A DNA stretch of 64,000 nucleotides from CAJCJE01 sp036494465 (GTDB lineage: Bacteria; Actinomycetota; Actinomycetes; Mycobacteriales; Pseudonocardiaceae): positions 1 to 64,000 of the forward strand of contig DASXOJ010000237.1 in assembly GCA_036494465.1 (NCBI GenBank), written 5' to 3'. The translations under genes and the position numbers were made by a program. Shown in pieces: positions 1 to 8,399 of this stretch (positions are counted from its first letter, which is position 1; every line of letters begins with the position of its first letter). The notes beneath the pieces are model-generated. The model saw only the letters and a list, made by a program, of their open reading frames with translations, did not search any database and was not told the origin of the DNA.

Positions 1-115
1 CACGAAGCTCAGCGTGGACACCATCGCCGGCCAGGTCGGCTTTCGCAACGCCAGCACCCTGCGTGGTCTGGTCCGTCGCCGCCGTTCGGCCACGATCGCC
101 GAACTCCGACGCTGA
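1..115 (+). CDS. AraC/GlxA-type transcriptional regulator, C-terminal end (partial)
   Basis: Only the last 37 codons lie in the window; the gene begins upstream. The frame reads from base 2 to a TGA at 113-115. The peptide VDTIAGQVGFRNASTLRGLV followed by an Arg-rich end matches the second helix-turn-helix of AraC/XylS proteins (pattern IAxxVGFxxxSxF...), where the recognition helix follows the GF turn. The usual GxTPxxYR tail is replaced by SATIAELRR, as in many GlxA-like regulators whose N-terminal half is a DJ-1/PfpI domain. That N-terminal half cannot be seen, so GlxA rather than another AraC subgroup is inference. Target unknown. Confidence 0.7.
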   Translation, partial: TKLSVDTIAGQVGFRNASTLRGLVRRRRSATIAELRR

Positions 116-561
116 CTCGATTCGGCGTTGGCATGCGTCAGTGGGGAATTCGTGCATCACCAGGCCGAGCGGACTGTCCGTGCTGATTGTGCTACCGGTC
201 CACCTGCGACAGGAGGCCCGGCAGTCGGACGCCAATGTCAGCAATCAGGCGCAGCTCGCCCCTTCGCGTGTTCCTCGATCACGTAGACGACTTCGCCTGC
301 GAGTGAAGTGGAGCGGGTGGCTGGATCGTGAGCTCTGGTCCTTCGACGAGGAGCGAAGAGTTCGGGTTGTGCCACGTTAGGCCCACCAAATAGGTCTCAT
401 TCAAACCACGGTCCGCGAAATGAGTCGTAGCGTCCCCCAGGGTCCACGTCCTCCGGACGGCCCTGCTCGACGCTCTGCGTCTTCGCCGGGTCGTCCGTTG
501 TGTTTTCCTGGGGCGACCCCCAGGTCCGGGGCCCGGCTGCGTCCGGAGGATGCCCATCCGT
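116..561. other. Intergenic stretch with inverted repeats, no supported gene
   Basis: About 445 bases with no convincing gene; open frames here have poor codon bias. The right half carries structure: CCTCCGGACG at 450-459 is the exact reverse complement of CGTCCGGAGG at 540-549. Between them lies a perfect hairpin, CCTGGGG at 507-513 and CCCCAGG at 518-524 with a 4-base loop. The hairpin lies just downstream of the minus-strand oxidoreductase gene that ends at 562, so it could act as its terminator, but it has no T-run. Confidence 0.5.
507..524 (-). terminator. Possible terminator hairpin after the quinone oxidoreductase gene
   Basis: A perfect 7-bp stem (CCTGGGG / CCCCAGG) with loop CGAC, about 40 bases past the stop codon at 562 on the minus strand. 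It is nested inside the longer inverted repeat 450-459/540-549. No U-tract follows, which is common in actinomycetes, so termination is inferred from position and stem only. Confidence 0.35.
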
Positions 562-1506
562 TCACGCATGAACGCGGATGATCGTCTTTCCGTTGCGCTG
601 CGTGGTCGGGTTGAAGACAGCGACGGCGTTGTCGAGGGTCGCGACGTTTCCGATGTTCGTCCGCACTCGTCCGTCCCGCACCCGCTGGGCGATCTCACTC
701 AATTGGGCACGGTCGGACACGACGACGAAGTCGATCGCCAGTCCGTCCGCGGGTCGTGCCTCGGGTGGGCCGGTGATGGTTACCAGCGTTCCGCCTGCTC
801 GAATCAGGGCCGCGGACCGCTTTTGGATGTCTCCGCCGATGACGTCGAACACGAGGTCGACTTCGCCGATGTCTTCCAGGGAGTCGTTCTGAAGGTCGAC
901 GAACTCGTGCGCGCCGAAGTCGAGCGCGGTCTGCCGACTGGCAGCGCGTCCGGTGCCGATGACGTGGGCGCCCGCCTCACGGGCGAGCTGGGTTGCCATG
1001 GATCCGACTACGCCGGCCGCGCCGTGCACGAGGACGCGCTGCCCCTGCTGAAGACGGCCGTGCTCGAACAGCCCCTGCCACGCGGTCAGGCCCGCCATCG
1101 TGGCGCCCGCACCCACCGTGAAGTCGATGTCGCCCGGCAGCGGTGCGAGGTTCCGTGCCTCGACGATCACGTACTCAGCGAGCGTGCCGTCGCGGGTCCA
1201 GTCCGTGAGGCCGAACACCCGCTGTCCCACCGACAGTCCCGTCGTGCCATAGCCGAGGGCGGTGACGACTCCGGCCAGTTCGTGTCCGGGGATGGACGGA
1301 GTCCGGTCCCGACCGAGTCGGTCTATCCAGGTCGAGGGCCACTCCAACTCGTCTTCGGTGAATCCTGACGCATGAACCTTGACGACGACATCGCCGTAGC
1401 TCGCGCCCGAGAGGCTGGCGAGCCTCGCCTCATCCGGATCGGGCCGCTCCACCAACGTCATTCCGGCCGTTCCGGCGGCCTGGCCCGTCACTACGATCGC
1501 CTTCAT
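562..1506 (-). CDS. NADP-dependent quinone oxidoreductase-like MDR protein
   Basis: A 314-residue zinc-free medium-chain dehydrogenase/reductase of the quinone-oxidoreductase type, expected to use NADPH to reduce quinones or alpha,beta-unsaturated carbonyls in the cytoplasm. The GroES-like half carries the GHELAG motif (residues 74-79); the Rossmann nucleotide loop HGAAGVVGS is at 161-169. No structural-zinc cysteine cluster is present. The ATG at 1506 has GGGAG seven bases upstream. It lies 35 bp after the ABM-domain gene on the same strand, so the two probably form one transcript, facing away from the TetR gene at 2388, which is the likely regulator. Substrate not predictable. Confidence 0.85.
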   Translation of the reverse strand: MKAIVVTGQAAGTAGMTLVERPDPDEARLASLSGASYGDVVVKVHASGFTEDELEWPSTWIDRLGRDRTPSIPGHELAGVVTALGYGTTGLSVGQRVFGLTDWTRDGTLAEYVIVEARNLAPLPGDIDFTVGAGATMAGLTAWQGLFEHGRLQQGQRVLVHGAAGVVGSMATQLAREAGAHVIGTGRAASRQTALDFGAHEFVDLQNDSLEDIGEVDLVFDVIGGDIQKRSAALIRAGGTLVTITGPPEARPADGLAIDFVVVSDRAQLSEIAQRVRDGRVRTNIGNVATLDNAVAVFNPTTQRNGKTIIRVHA

Positions 1507-1541
1507 CCGGCATCTCCCTGCATCGTCATTCTGCGGCGCCC

Positions 1542-2270
1542 CTAGGCGACCGGCGCTTCCGTTCCCCAGCCACGCTGGAATCCGTCCGGTGTAAGCCGTT
1601 CACGTTCGCCGGGCGCGTGATAGATCGGTAGGTAGTACTCGGCGGAGAAGTCCCCGGCCTGCCTGAGCACGTTGGTCGCGGAGGAACTGAGCCAGGTCTC
1701 CAGGTCTGCCAGCGAATCCCAGTGTGTCAGCAACAGATAGCGGGCGGGCGCGACTTCAGGGAACTCTTCGAGTGGACCGACGAACTGGTATGGCTGGGTT
1801 TCGAACTCGCCGACCGCGGTCTCGAACGGCCGGGGGTGGTACGCGGGCAGTGATTCGTTCAACGACGACAGTAGTGCCGTGATTTCCACTTCGGACAGTG
1901 GCGTTTCCCGAGCGATGGCGATCTCCGAGAACACCCGGCCCTCGGCGGGTTCGCCGTCGGCGGGCAGCCGCCACTTGCGCAGGTAGACCGACTTGAACCA
2001 CTTGTCGTGCGCCCGCTTCTGCACGCCGATGTGCGCGCGGCTGTGCTGCCAGTCGTCCATCTCCGCTGGAGTGGCCCACTTGCCGGAGAAGTACAGCCAC
2101 GGCGAGTTGGCGATGGGGCCGCCGATCACGGCGAGGAAGCCTGACGCGGCGGCGGCGACGGGGCCGAACTTTTCCTGTGCTGGCCAGAACTCTTCGTCGA
2201 CGCCGGGGTTGAGGGTGAAGCAGGCTTCCATCACCGTGAGGGTCTGAGGGATTTCCGTCGACACCGACAT
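1542..2270 (-). CDS. Protein with antibiotic-biosynthesis-monooxygenase-like (dimeric alpha/beta barrel) domains
   Basis: A 242-residue protein that appears to contain two ferredoxin-like repeats of the ABM/dimeric alpha-beta-barrel type. The first half contains a strand-helix pattern with FSGKWATPAEMDDWQHSRAH; the second half ends with LLLTHWDSLADLETWL, the same motif order. ABM-like folds host cofactor-free monooxygenases and many small-molecule-binding proteins, so the biochemical role is open. The ATG at 2270 is preceded by GGAAGGA. It is the first gene of a probable two-gene unit with the quinone oxidoreductase and is divergent from TetR 2388, suggesting a redox or quinone-related stress or catabolic module. 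Confidence 0.6.
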   Translation of the reverse strand: MSVSTEIPQTLTVMEACFTLNPGVDEEFWPAQEKFGPVAAAASGFLAVIGGPIANSPWLYFSGKWATPAEMDDWQHSRAHIGVQKRAHDKWFKSVYLRKWRLPADGEPAEGRVFSEIAIARETPLSEVEITALLSSLNESLPAYHPRPFETAVGEFETQPYQFVGPLEEFPEVAPARYLLLTHWDSLADLETWLSSSATNVLRQAGDFSAEYYLPIYHAPGERERLTPDGFQRGWGTEAPVA

Positions 2271-2387
2271 CGTCCGTCCTTCCGCCCGCTATTCGCTGAT
2301 CACGTGTGTTCGATGAAACCTGAGTGTATGTACTTCTCGTGACGACCGTCAAGAGTTCGCTAGCCACAATCGACAACACAGCACTGT

Positions 2388-3011
2388 ATGATGATCAGTG
2401 TGGTTGACGACAAGTCCAGTCGGACGTACCGGCTCGGCCGCCGGGTCGATGCCATGACCGAGACCCGGCAGCGGATCACCGAGGCGACCGTGCAGCTGCA
2501 CGGGACTGTCGGACCGGCGCGAACCACGATCTCCTCGATCGCGGAGTTGGCCGGCGTCCAACGCCAGACGGTGTACCGGCACTTCCCTGCCGAGGAGGAG
2601 TTGTTCGCGGCGTGTTCCGCGCACTACTGGGAACGGCATCCGTGGCCCGACCCCGCGTCGTGGCGCTCGGGTGACTCCGTCCGCGCGCGGATAACCGAAG
2701 CGCTCGCCCGGTTCTATGCGTTCTATGCCGATGTCGAGCCCATGCTGACCAACGTGCTCAGGGATGCGCCGGTTGTTCCTTACATCGAGAAGGTCGGCCT
2801 GGCGAGCTACGCCGAGTTCCTCGACGGCATAGCACGAGATCTCGTCGCCACCTGCGCGCCGCCGAGGGACAACCGCAAGGCGGTCGCGGCCGCCGTTCGC
2901 CATGCGCTGGCGTTCTCCACCTGGCAGTCGCTGGTGCGAGAGAACCGGTTGTCGCGGAGAGCGGCGGTGGAGCTGATGTCAGCGATGATCGAGGCTGCGC
3001 GCGTCCGTTGA
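2388..3011 (+). CDS. TetR/AcrR family transcriptional regulator
   Basis: A 207-residue one-component repressor. The N-terminal DNA-binding domain (about residues 22-75) has the TetR pattern TTISSIAELAGVQRQTVYRH, with recognition helix QRQTVYRHF. The C-terminal ligand and dimer domain is helical and has no recognisable family beyond TetR. The start is the first of two tandem ATGs (2388 and 2391); a third possible start is ATG at residue 23 (MTETRQRI), which is where many TetR proteins begin. It is divergent from the ABM/oxidoreductase unit across a 117-bp gap and so probably controls that unit. It converges with the next TetR gene (8-bp gap). Confidence 0.88.
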   Translation: MMISVVDDKSSRTYRLGRRVDAMTETRQRITEATVQLHGTVGPARTTISSIAELAGVQRQTVYRHFPAEEELFAACSAHYWERHPWPDPASWRSGDSVRARITEALARFYAFYADVEPMLTNVLRDAPVVPYIEKVGLASYAEFLDGIARDLVATCAPPRDNRKAVAAAVRHALAFSTWQSLVRENRLSRRAAVELMSAMIEAARVR

Positions 3012-3019
3012 GCCTGGTG

Positions 3020-3631
3020 TCATCGGGTCCGCAGGCCGTCGAGGATGAGTGCGACGACTGCCGCGGCGTCCGCTTCGGTTTCGGGGGAGTGCCATTCCGC
3101 CGCGTGTGTCGGATCGTGGAAGCGGCTTGTCGCGTTCAGCACGGCTCGTGCGAGCACCTCTGGTTCGCGTGCCGCGAAGTCGCCGCTGGCGACACCGTCG
3201 CTGACGATGTCCCTGACCTGGGCGATCAGGAAGCCGACGTGGCCTGAGGACACGGTGCTGTGCTCGGCCGCAAGTACCCGGAAGGTGGCGAACAGTTCCG
3301 GGTCTTCCCTGGCCTTCGCCCATTTGGTGGCGAACATGGTCGTGAGCAGCGTGCGCAACCGCTCGGCTGGGGGGAGTTCGGAGTTGTGGGCCGCGGCGGC
3401 GAGTTCGTCTCGCGCCTGGTCTAGCCAGCGCCGGATCACGGCTTCGCGGAGCGCGGCCTTGGACGCGAAGTGCCGGTAGACGCTGCCGTGGCTCACGCCC
3501 AACTGCCGTGCGACGTCGAGGACCGTCGTCTTTTCTGGACCGTGCCTGCGCAGCATTTCCTCGGTGGCCGACACGATCGTCTCCGCGTCGAGCGGCTCCC
3601 CGCGCATCGGGCCTCCTTGTCGGCTGGTCAC
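3020..3631 (-). CDS. TetR family transcriptional regulator
   Basis: A 203-residue TetR repressor with helix-turn-helix TTVLDVARQLGVSHGSVYRH at about residues 35-54, a helical effector domain, and a C-terminal segment resembling the YbiH/TetR_C class. The start could be ATG 3631 or ATG 3607 (MRGEPLD), which lies nearer the usual N-terminus. The gene is divergent from the aldo/keto reductase, and a near-ideal 32-bp palindrome at 3672-3703 lies between them, so it very likely represses both itself and the reductase. The effector is unknown. Confidence 0.88.
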   Translation of the reverse strand: MTSRQGGPMRGEPLDAETIVSATEEMLRRHGPEKTTVLDVARQLGVSHGSVYRHFASKAALREAVIRRWLDQARDELAAAAHNSELPPAERLRTLLTTMFATKWAKAREDPELFATFRVLAAEHSTVSSGHVGFLIAQVRDIVSDGVASGDFAAREPEVLARAVLNATSRFHDPTHAAEWHSPETEADAAAVVALILDGLRTR

Positions 3632-3671
3632 ACCTTCGGCCTCGCGAAAGTATCAGGTCGGCCGTCAAACA

Positions 3672-3703
3672 CCGACTGACAGATATTGAAATCTGTCAGT
3701 CGG
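3672..3703. promoter_or_regulatory. Palindromic operator between TetR and aldo/keto reductase
   Basis: Perfect inverted repeat: CCGACTGACAGAT (3672-3684), a 6-base spacer ATTGAA, and ATCTGTCAGTCGG (3691-3703). The 13-bp arms and the position in the 120-bp gap between a TetR gene and its divergent neighbour are typical of TetR operators. Binding by the 3020-3631 product is inferred from adjacency. Confidence 0.85.
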
Positions 3704-3751
3704 ATTTTGTAGAGTAGCGCTATCGCCCGACCACCGACCGAGGAGATCGTC

Positions 3752-4669
3752 ATCAACGCCGCCACCGCGTCCTTCGCTGGCCGCTCCGTGTCCCGGATCG
3801 GCTACGGCACGGCCCAGCTGCCCCGGCTGCACGACCGCCGCGACGAGGCCGTCGCCCTGCTCCGGCGCGCCGTCGAGCTGGGTGTGAACCACGTCGACAC
3901 CGCCGAGTTCTACGGTTTCGGCTTCGCCAACGCCGTGATCCGCGCGGCCTTGCGCCCCGAGGACGACGTCCTGGTCGTCACCAAGGTCGGCGCCGACCCC
4001 AACCCCGGCAGGCCCATCCCGCTGCGGATCGCGCAGCGGCCCGAGCAACTGCGGGCCAGCGTCGAGGACAATCTGCGCAGCCTCGGCGTCGACCAACTCT
4101 CGGTGGTCAACCTGCGGCGCCTGGACACCGGTCCCGGACTGCGTCCCGAGGGCGACCAGGTGGTCGCCCTCGACGACCAGCTTGCGGCGATGACTTCCCT
4201 GCGTGAGGAGGGCAAGATCGGCGCGATCGGCCTGAGCAGCGTCACCGTCGACGGCCTGCGCCGCGCCCTGCCCGCAGGCATCGCGTGCGTGCAGAACGCC
4301 TACAGCCTCGTCTCCCGTGACGACGAGGACATGCTGCGGCTGTGTGTTGCCGAGGACATCGCGTGGGTGCCGTTCTTTCCGCTTGGCGGCGCGTTTCCTG
4401 GCCTGCCCAAAGTCACCGAGGAGGTGGCCGTGCACGCCGTGGCCGAATCCCTCGGCGTGACGACCTCGCAGATCGGCCTCGCCTGGCTGCTGCACCATGC
4501 GCCGAACGTGCTGCTCATCCCCGGCACTGCCGACCGGGCTCACCTGGCGGCCAACATGGCGGTCGGCGAGATCACCTTCGGCGCGGACACGCTGGCGACG
4601 CTCGACGCCGTCCGGTCCCGCGCCAGCAACGTCCCGATCGGCGAGGCGCCGTCACGGCTGGACGGTTGA
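3752..4669 (+). CDS. Aldo/keto reductase, YdbC/PdxI-like
   Basis: An NADPH-dependent TIM-barrel reductase of about 305 residues. It resembles E. coli YdbC (PdxI, pyridoxal reductase): shared signatures are SRIGYGTAQL near the N-terminus, NHVDTAEFYG (catalytic Asp and Tyr), VTKVGADP (catalytic Lys), VVNLR replacing the usual catalytic His motif, CVQNAY, VPFFPLGGAFPG and LLIPGT. No ATG, GTG or TTG occurs in frame before GTG 3788, yet the frame is open to 3710 and homologous N-terminal sequence begins near 3752, where ATC follows AGGAG (3741-3745) by six bases. I chose that rare ATC start; GTG 3788 is the conservative alternative. Divergent from TetR 3020-3631; overlaps LysR by 18 bp at the 3' end. 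Pyridoxal as substrate is inference. Confidence 0.82.
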   Translation: MNAATASFAGRSVSRIGYGTAQLPRLHDRRDEAVALLRRAVELGVNHVDTAEFYGFGFANAVIRAALRPEDDVLVVTKVGADPNPGRPIPLRIAQRPEQLRASVEDNLRSLGVDQLSVVNLRRLDTGPGLRPEGDQVVALDDQLAAMTSLREEGKIGAIGLSSVTVDGLRRALPAGIACVQNAYSLVSRDDEDMLRLCVAEDIAWVPFFPLGGAFPGLPKVTEEVAVHAVAESLGVTTSQIGLAWLLHHAPNVLLIPGTADRAHLAANMAVGEITFGADTLATLDAVRSRASNVPIGEAPSRLDG

Positions 4670-5551
4670 GGTGATCGCCTGAGTGACTGCCGTGATCGGT
4701 GGCGTGGCGGTGCCGGGGAGCCGGGCCACGAAAACCCGGCGGATCTCGGGTGGCGCGCCCTGGACCCGCAGGACGATCACGCCGGGCGGGACAACCGGGA
4801 ACATGCGCTCCGGGATCGTGGTGACGCCGAAACCACCGGCGACCAACTGCAGTTTCGTCAGCCAGTCGCGTGCACTGTGGACGATGCGCGCCCGCCCCGG
4901 CAGGCCCGGCCAGACACCGAGCAGTGGTTCCGCGCTCGATGCGGGGGTGGCGATCCAGGGCGCGTCGACCAGTTCGTCGATGTGCACGGACGTGCGGCCC
5001 GCGAACGTGCCGGTGGCGGGCGCCGCCACCAGAAGCTCGGTGTCCGCGACGGTCGTGACGTGCAGGCGTGGTGCTTGGTCGTCTGGTGGCCGGTGCGGTG
5101 GCCGGGAGGTGAGCACGGCGACGTCGATCGAACCGGTGCGCAACGCCCGAGCCAGGCTGGGCGTCGTGCCTTCGCGAGTGGTGACCCGGACCTGTGGCGC
5201 CGTCCTGGCGAGTCGGGCGAGCGCGGCGGGCAGGATCACCGGTCCGGCGCTGAGGACCAACCCGAGCCGTACCAACTCGGTACGGGGAGCCGCACCGGTC
5301 AGGTCGCGTTCGGCCGCGTCGACGGACGCCAGAATCGTTCGGGCGTGGCGCAGCAGCGTCAGTCCGGACTGGGTGAGCCGTACCCCGTCGGTCCGCCGCT
5401 CGAACAGGGTGGCGCCGACGCCGCGTTCGAGGGCGACCGCCTGGCGCGAGACCGCTGACTGCGTGTAGCCCAGCGCGGCGGCGGCCGCGGTGAAGCTGCC
5501 CGACTCGGCGATCTGACACAGCACCCGAAGGCTCGCGCTCGACACGTCCAT
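4652..5551 (-). CDS. LysR family transcriptional regulator
   Basis: A 299-residue LysR-type regulator. Winged HTH at residues 1-62 (SGSFTAAAAALGYTQSAVSR is the classic signature), linker helix, then a periplasmic-binding-like effector domain from about 90 to 290. Full length for the family, and the start is the ATG at the usual distance from the HTH. It faces the MDR gene at 5646 across a 94-bp gap, the standard LysR arrangement, so it likely controls that gene and itself. Its 3' end overlaps the aldo/keto reductase by 18 bp on the opposite strand. Inducer unknown. Confidence 0.9.
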   Translation of the reverse strand: MDVSSASLRVLCQIAESGSFTAAAAALGYTQSAVSRQAVALERGVGATLFERRTDGVRLTQSGLTLLRHARTILASVDAAERDLTGAAPRTELVRLGLVLSAGPVILPAALARLARTAPQVRVTTREGTTPSLARALRTGSIDVAVLTSRPPHRPPDDQAPRLHVTTVADTELLVAAPATGTFAGRTSVHIDELVDAPWIATPASSAEPLLGVWPGLPGRARIVHSARDWLTKLQLVAGGFGVTTIPERMFPVVPPGVIVLRVQGAPPEIRRVFVARLPGTATPPITAVTQAITSTVQP

Positions 5552-5645
5552 GCTGACTACGCATACCAGAGATGCCAGATCATCGCTTCCCGCATGCCCT
5601 TGTGCTGCCTAACGTGGCGGAGGACGAGACAAGAAGGGCTTTCCC

Positions 5646-6734
5646 ATGCGTGCAGCGATATTGACCGCGTTCGGCTCCCCGCTCGTGGTGCACGACGTAC
5701 CCGACCCGGAAGCCGACGGCGGTGAGGTTCTGGTCGAGGTGCTGGCAACCTGTGTGCCGCCGTACGCGGCCGAGGTGTTCAGCGGTGAACGGCGCTATCC
5801 GCTGGAACCACCGGTCGTGCCGGGCGTCGGCGGCATCGGGCGGGTGGCACACGTGGGACCGGACGCGACCAGGTTGCGGGTGGGCGATCTGGTGTGGTGT
5901 GACTCGACGGTCCGCGCCCGCGACGATGCCCTGACGCCGGACATCACGCTCCAGGGCTGGAGTTCCCGGGGCGAGGGTGGCGCACGACTGGCCCGATACC
6001 TGCATGACGGGCCGTTCGCCGAACTCATGCGAGTTCCCACCGAGAACGTCTACCGGTTGCCCGCCGGGGCGGCGGCCGATCCCGCTCGCTGGTCCGCGCT
6101 GGGTGTGCACACCATTCCCTACGGTGGGCTGCTGGCAGGCCAACTCGCGGCCGGAGAGACGGTGCTGATCAGCGGGGCGACCGGCAACCTGGGCAGCAGC
6201 GCGGTGGCCGTCGCGCTCGCCATGGGTGCCGGGCACGTGGTGGCACCGGGGCGCAACCGGGTTGTCCTCGACCTGCTCGCCGACCGGTTCGGCGCACGGG
6301 TGAGCCCGGTCGAACTCAGCGGAGACGAAGACACCGACCGCGCGACGATGGCCGCGGCCACCAACGGCCCGATCGACATGGTGCTCGACCTCCTACCGCC
6401 TCAGGCGCCCAGTTCGGCGGCACGGGCGGCAGCCATGACCGTGCGCGAGTACGGGCGGGTCGTGCTGATGGGCGGCGTGGGCATGCTCGGCGGCGCGGAT
6501 TTCGCCTTGCCCTATCCCTGGATCATGCGCAATTCGGTGACCGTACGCGGCCAGTGGATGTATCCACGCGCGGCGAACGTCGGCATGGTCCGACTCGTCG
6601 CGACGGGTGCGCTGGACCTCGCCCCCGAGCACGTCACCCGATTCGATCTTGATCGGGTCAATGACGCGGTCACCTACGCCGCTGCCCACGGCGGGCCGTT
6701 CGACCGCACCGTCCTCACCCCGAGGGATCGGTGA
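5646..6734 (+). CDS. Zinc-free alcohol dehydrogenase/quinone oxidoreductase (MDR)
   Basis: A 362-residue medium-chain dehydrogenase. The GroES-like N-terminal half has VPGVGGIGRVAHVGPDATRL in place of the zinc-ligand GHE motif; the cofactor loop is ISGATGNLGSSAVAVALAMG, and the fold continues with a substrate segment rich in Pro, Gly and Ala. No cysteine cluster for structural zinc is seen. The ATG at 5646 follows AAGGG. The divergent LysR at 4652-5551 is the likely regulator. It sits in a run of small oxidoreductase/regulator modules but shares no operon with them. Substrate unknown. Confidence 0.82.
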   Translation: MRAAILTAFGSPLVVHDVPDPEADGGEVLVEVLATCVPPYAAEVFSGERRYPLEPPVVPGVGGIGRVAHVGPDATRLRVGDLVWCDSTVRARDDALTPDITLQGWSSRGEGGARLARYLHDGPFAELMRVPTENVYRLPAGAAADPARWSALGVHTIPYGGLLAGQLAAGETVLISGATGNLGSSAVAVALAMGAGHVVAPGRNRVVLDLLADRFGARVSPVELSGDEDTDRATMAAATNGPIDMVLDLLPPQAPSSAARAAAMTVREYGRVVLMGGVGMLGGADFALPYPWIMRNSVTVRGQWMYPRAANVGMVRLVATGALDLAPEHVTRFDLDRVNDAVTYAAAHGGPFDRTVLTPRDR

Positions 6735-6929
6735 ACGGCTGGCGGGAGACTGGCCGAGTACCACCGACTGAACGCCTTCGATCTGCGCGGGCCCTGCGCC
6801 GCGCACGCGGTGCCCATCCGCGAACCTGCCCGGTTCGCCCAGGTCCGCGGAACTCCGGTAGCACAATCCGGTGACTCTGCCTCATCGAATGACGGGCCGT
6901 GGTTTGAATCGTCGTCGTTGCGCTAGCAT

Positions 6930-7436
6930 ATGCCCGTGACACGCAGCACCCACAATGGTGTGGACGCATTTCATCGCGATGATCCCGAAGTTCGGATCAG
7001 GCCGGTGAAAGTAGAGGATCTGGCCGAACTGATTTCCGTCGACCAAGAGGCGTTTGGCTCCTTGGCTTATCCGACCTTTGTCCTCAGCCAGTTCCTCGAC
7101 GTGCATCGAGATTGTTTGCTGGTAGCCGAACAGGGCGAGGGCCTGATCGGCTATTCGCTGGCCACGCCGACGCTGGATCGGTCCGAGAGCTGGTTGCTCG
7201 CTCTGGGCGTGCGCAAGGCTTCCCAAGGTCAGGGGCATGGTCGGCGGCTGCTGGTCGCGTCGTTGGCTACGTTGCGCAAGGAAGGCATCAGCACCTTCCG
7301 CCTCACGGTTGATCCGGACAATGCGCACGCCATCAGGCTCTACAAGTCGGAGGGCTTCGTCGTCCAGAAAATGGTGCTCAACCGTCTTGGCCCGGGTGAA
7401 GATCGACTGGATATGACGATGTCGGATCAGAGCTGA
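6930..7436 (+). CDS. GNAT family N-acetyltransferase
   Basis: A 168-residue acetyl-CoA-dependent transferase. The acetyl-CoA site is seen as LGVRKASQGQGHGRRLLVAS (Q/RxxGxG/A motif A, about residues 90-109), followed by motif B with VDPDNAHAIRLYKSEGF, the segment common to RimI-like enzymes. The target amine could be a ribosomal protein, another protein or a small molecule and cannot be told from sequence. The ATG at 6930 lies just after a short AT-richer segment, with no strong ribosome site; the transcript may be leaderless. It ends 3 bp before the convergent membrane-protein gene at 7440. Confidence 0.85.
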   Translation: MPVTRSTHNGVDAFHRDDPEVRIRPVKVEDLAELISVDQEAFGSLAYPTFVLSQFLDVHRDCLLVAEQGEGLIGYSLATPTLDRSESWLLALGVRKASQGQGHGRRLLVASLATLRKEGISTFRLTVDPDNAHAIRLYKSEGFVVQKMVLNRLGPGEDRLDMTMSDQS

Positions 7437-7439
7437 TCT

Positions 7440-8399
7440 TTACGGTACTGGAACCGCGGAGTTCCATAGCGCGCCGAATCTCGTTTTACGATCTTGGACC
7501 GATCTTTTGTCCAGTATCAGCCGGGTGTTGAGGATGAGCGGGTTTTCCTCGTCGACTGGCGCCGCGGTCGCTACCTCGTAGGTCAGTGCGTCGTCGAACA
7601 CGATGAAGTCGTAGAGGTGCCTGCGCATGGTGCTCGGCACCGACGACGAGTAGAGCAGGCGGACTTCGATGCCCAGGTCGAGCTGGGTGTGGCACAGGCG
7701 CAGCAGGTCGTGGTCGGCTTCGGCGCCGTCGATGGCGAACACCCTGCGCACCCGGACGTTCCGTTGGGCGGCTTGCTGTTGCAGGTAGAGGTAACGCAGT
7801 CCGAGGTCGGACGTCCAGAATCCGTCGCGGCGACCGGTACCGCCCGCATCGACGACGGGCAGGCTGAGCGCGTCGATGCTGGCCGTGACGCTGTGGGTCA
7901 GCGCGAGCAGCCAGTCCCGGTCCTCGCCGCTGTAGGTGGCCTCGTGCTCGGCGAGTTCGCGGAACAGTTGGGTGACTCGGTCGATTTCCACCTGCATGAA
8001 CGCGGCCACCAGCGGCGACGTGTTCGGGCCGACGGCGCCGGCTCGTTGCACGAGTTCGGTGATCGCGTCGGTTTTCAGCCCGACCGATTCGACGCGGGCG
8101 AACAGTTGGGTGGCGTCGTTGACCTTCTGGAAGCCGTCGGCGACCACTTCCTTTACTGCCTCGGCATGTTCGGCCTGCTTGGCCTCGACGGAGGCGAGCC
8201 GTTGTTCCATCTCGATGAGCAGTTGGACGGCCAGCACGACGGCGCCGACCGCGGCGGTCATCGCCAGCTGTTCGGCTTGCGACTGGAACAGCAGGTTGGT
8301 CAGCGGAAACGCGACCGCGCCGACGAGCGCGGTGATGGCGATCTTTCGCAGGATCGATCTCGTGCCGCTGCCGTCGCCCTGGTGTAGCACCGTTTTCAC
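7440..8399 (-). CDS. Membrane-anchored PLD-like protein at the end of the SCO2521-2525 operon
   Basis: A 319-residue protein of unknown function. Residues about 17-37 and 45-63 form two hydrophobic segments, a probable membrane hairpin, followed by an acidic/Ala-rich coiled coil (about 64-95). The last 120 residues have the strand order YLQQQAAQRNVRVRRVFAID, then GIEVRLLYS, then DFIVFDDALTYEV, which resembles phospholipase-D-like domains, but no HxK motif is seen, so catalysis by the PLD mechanism is unlikely. Its ATG overlaps the stop of the SCO2521-like gene (ATGA), showing it belongs to the operon. Role as a membrane anchor or sensor for the other products is inference. Confidence 0.6.
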   Translation of the reverse strand: MKTVLHQGDGSGTRSILRKIAITALVGAVAFPLTNLLFQSQAEQLAMTAAVGAVVLAVQLLIEMEQRLASVEAKQAEHAEAVKEVVADGFQKVNDATQLFARVESVGLKTDAITELVQRAGAVGPNTSPLVAAFMQVEIDRVTQLFRELAEHEATYSGEDRDWLLALTHSVTASIDALSLPVVDAGGTGRRDGFWTSDLGLRYLYLQQQAAQRNVRVRRVFAIDGAEADHDLLRLCHTQLDLGIEVRLLYSSSVPSTMRRHLYDFIVFDDALTYEVATAAPVDEENPLILNTRLILDKRSVQDRKTRFGALWNSAVPVP

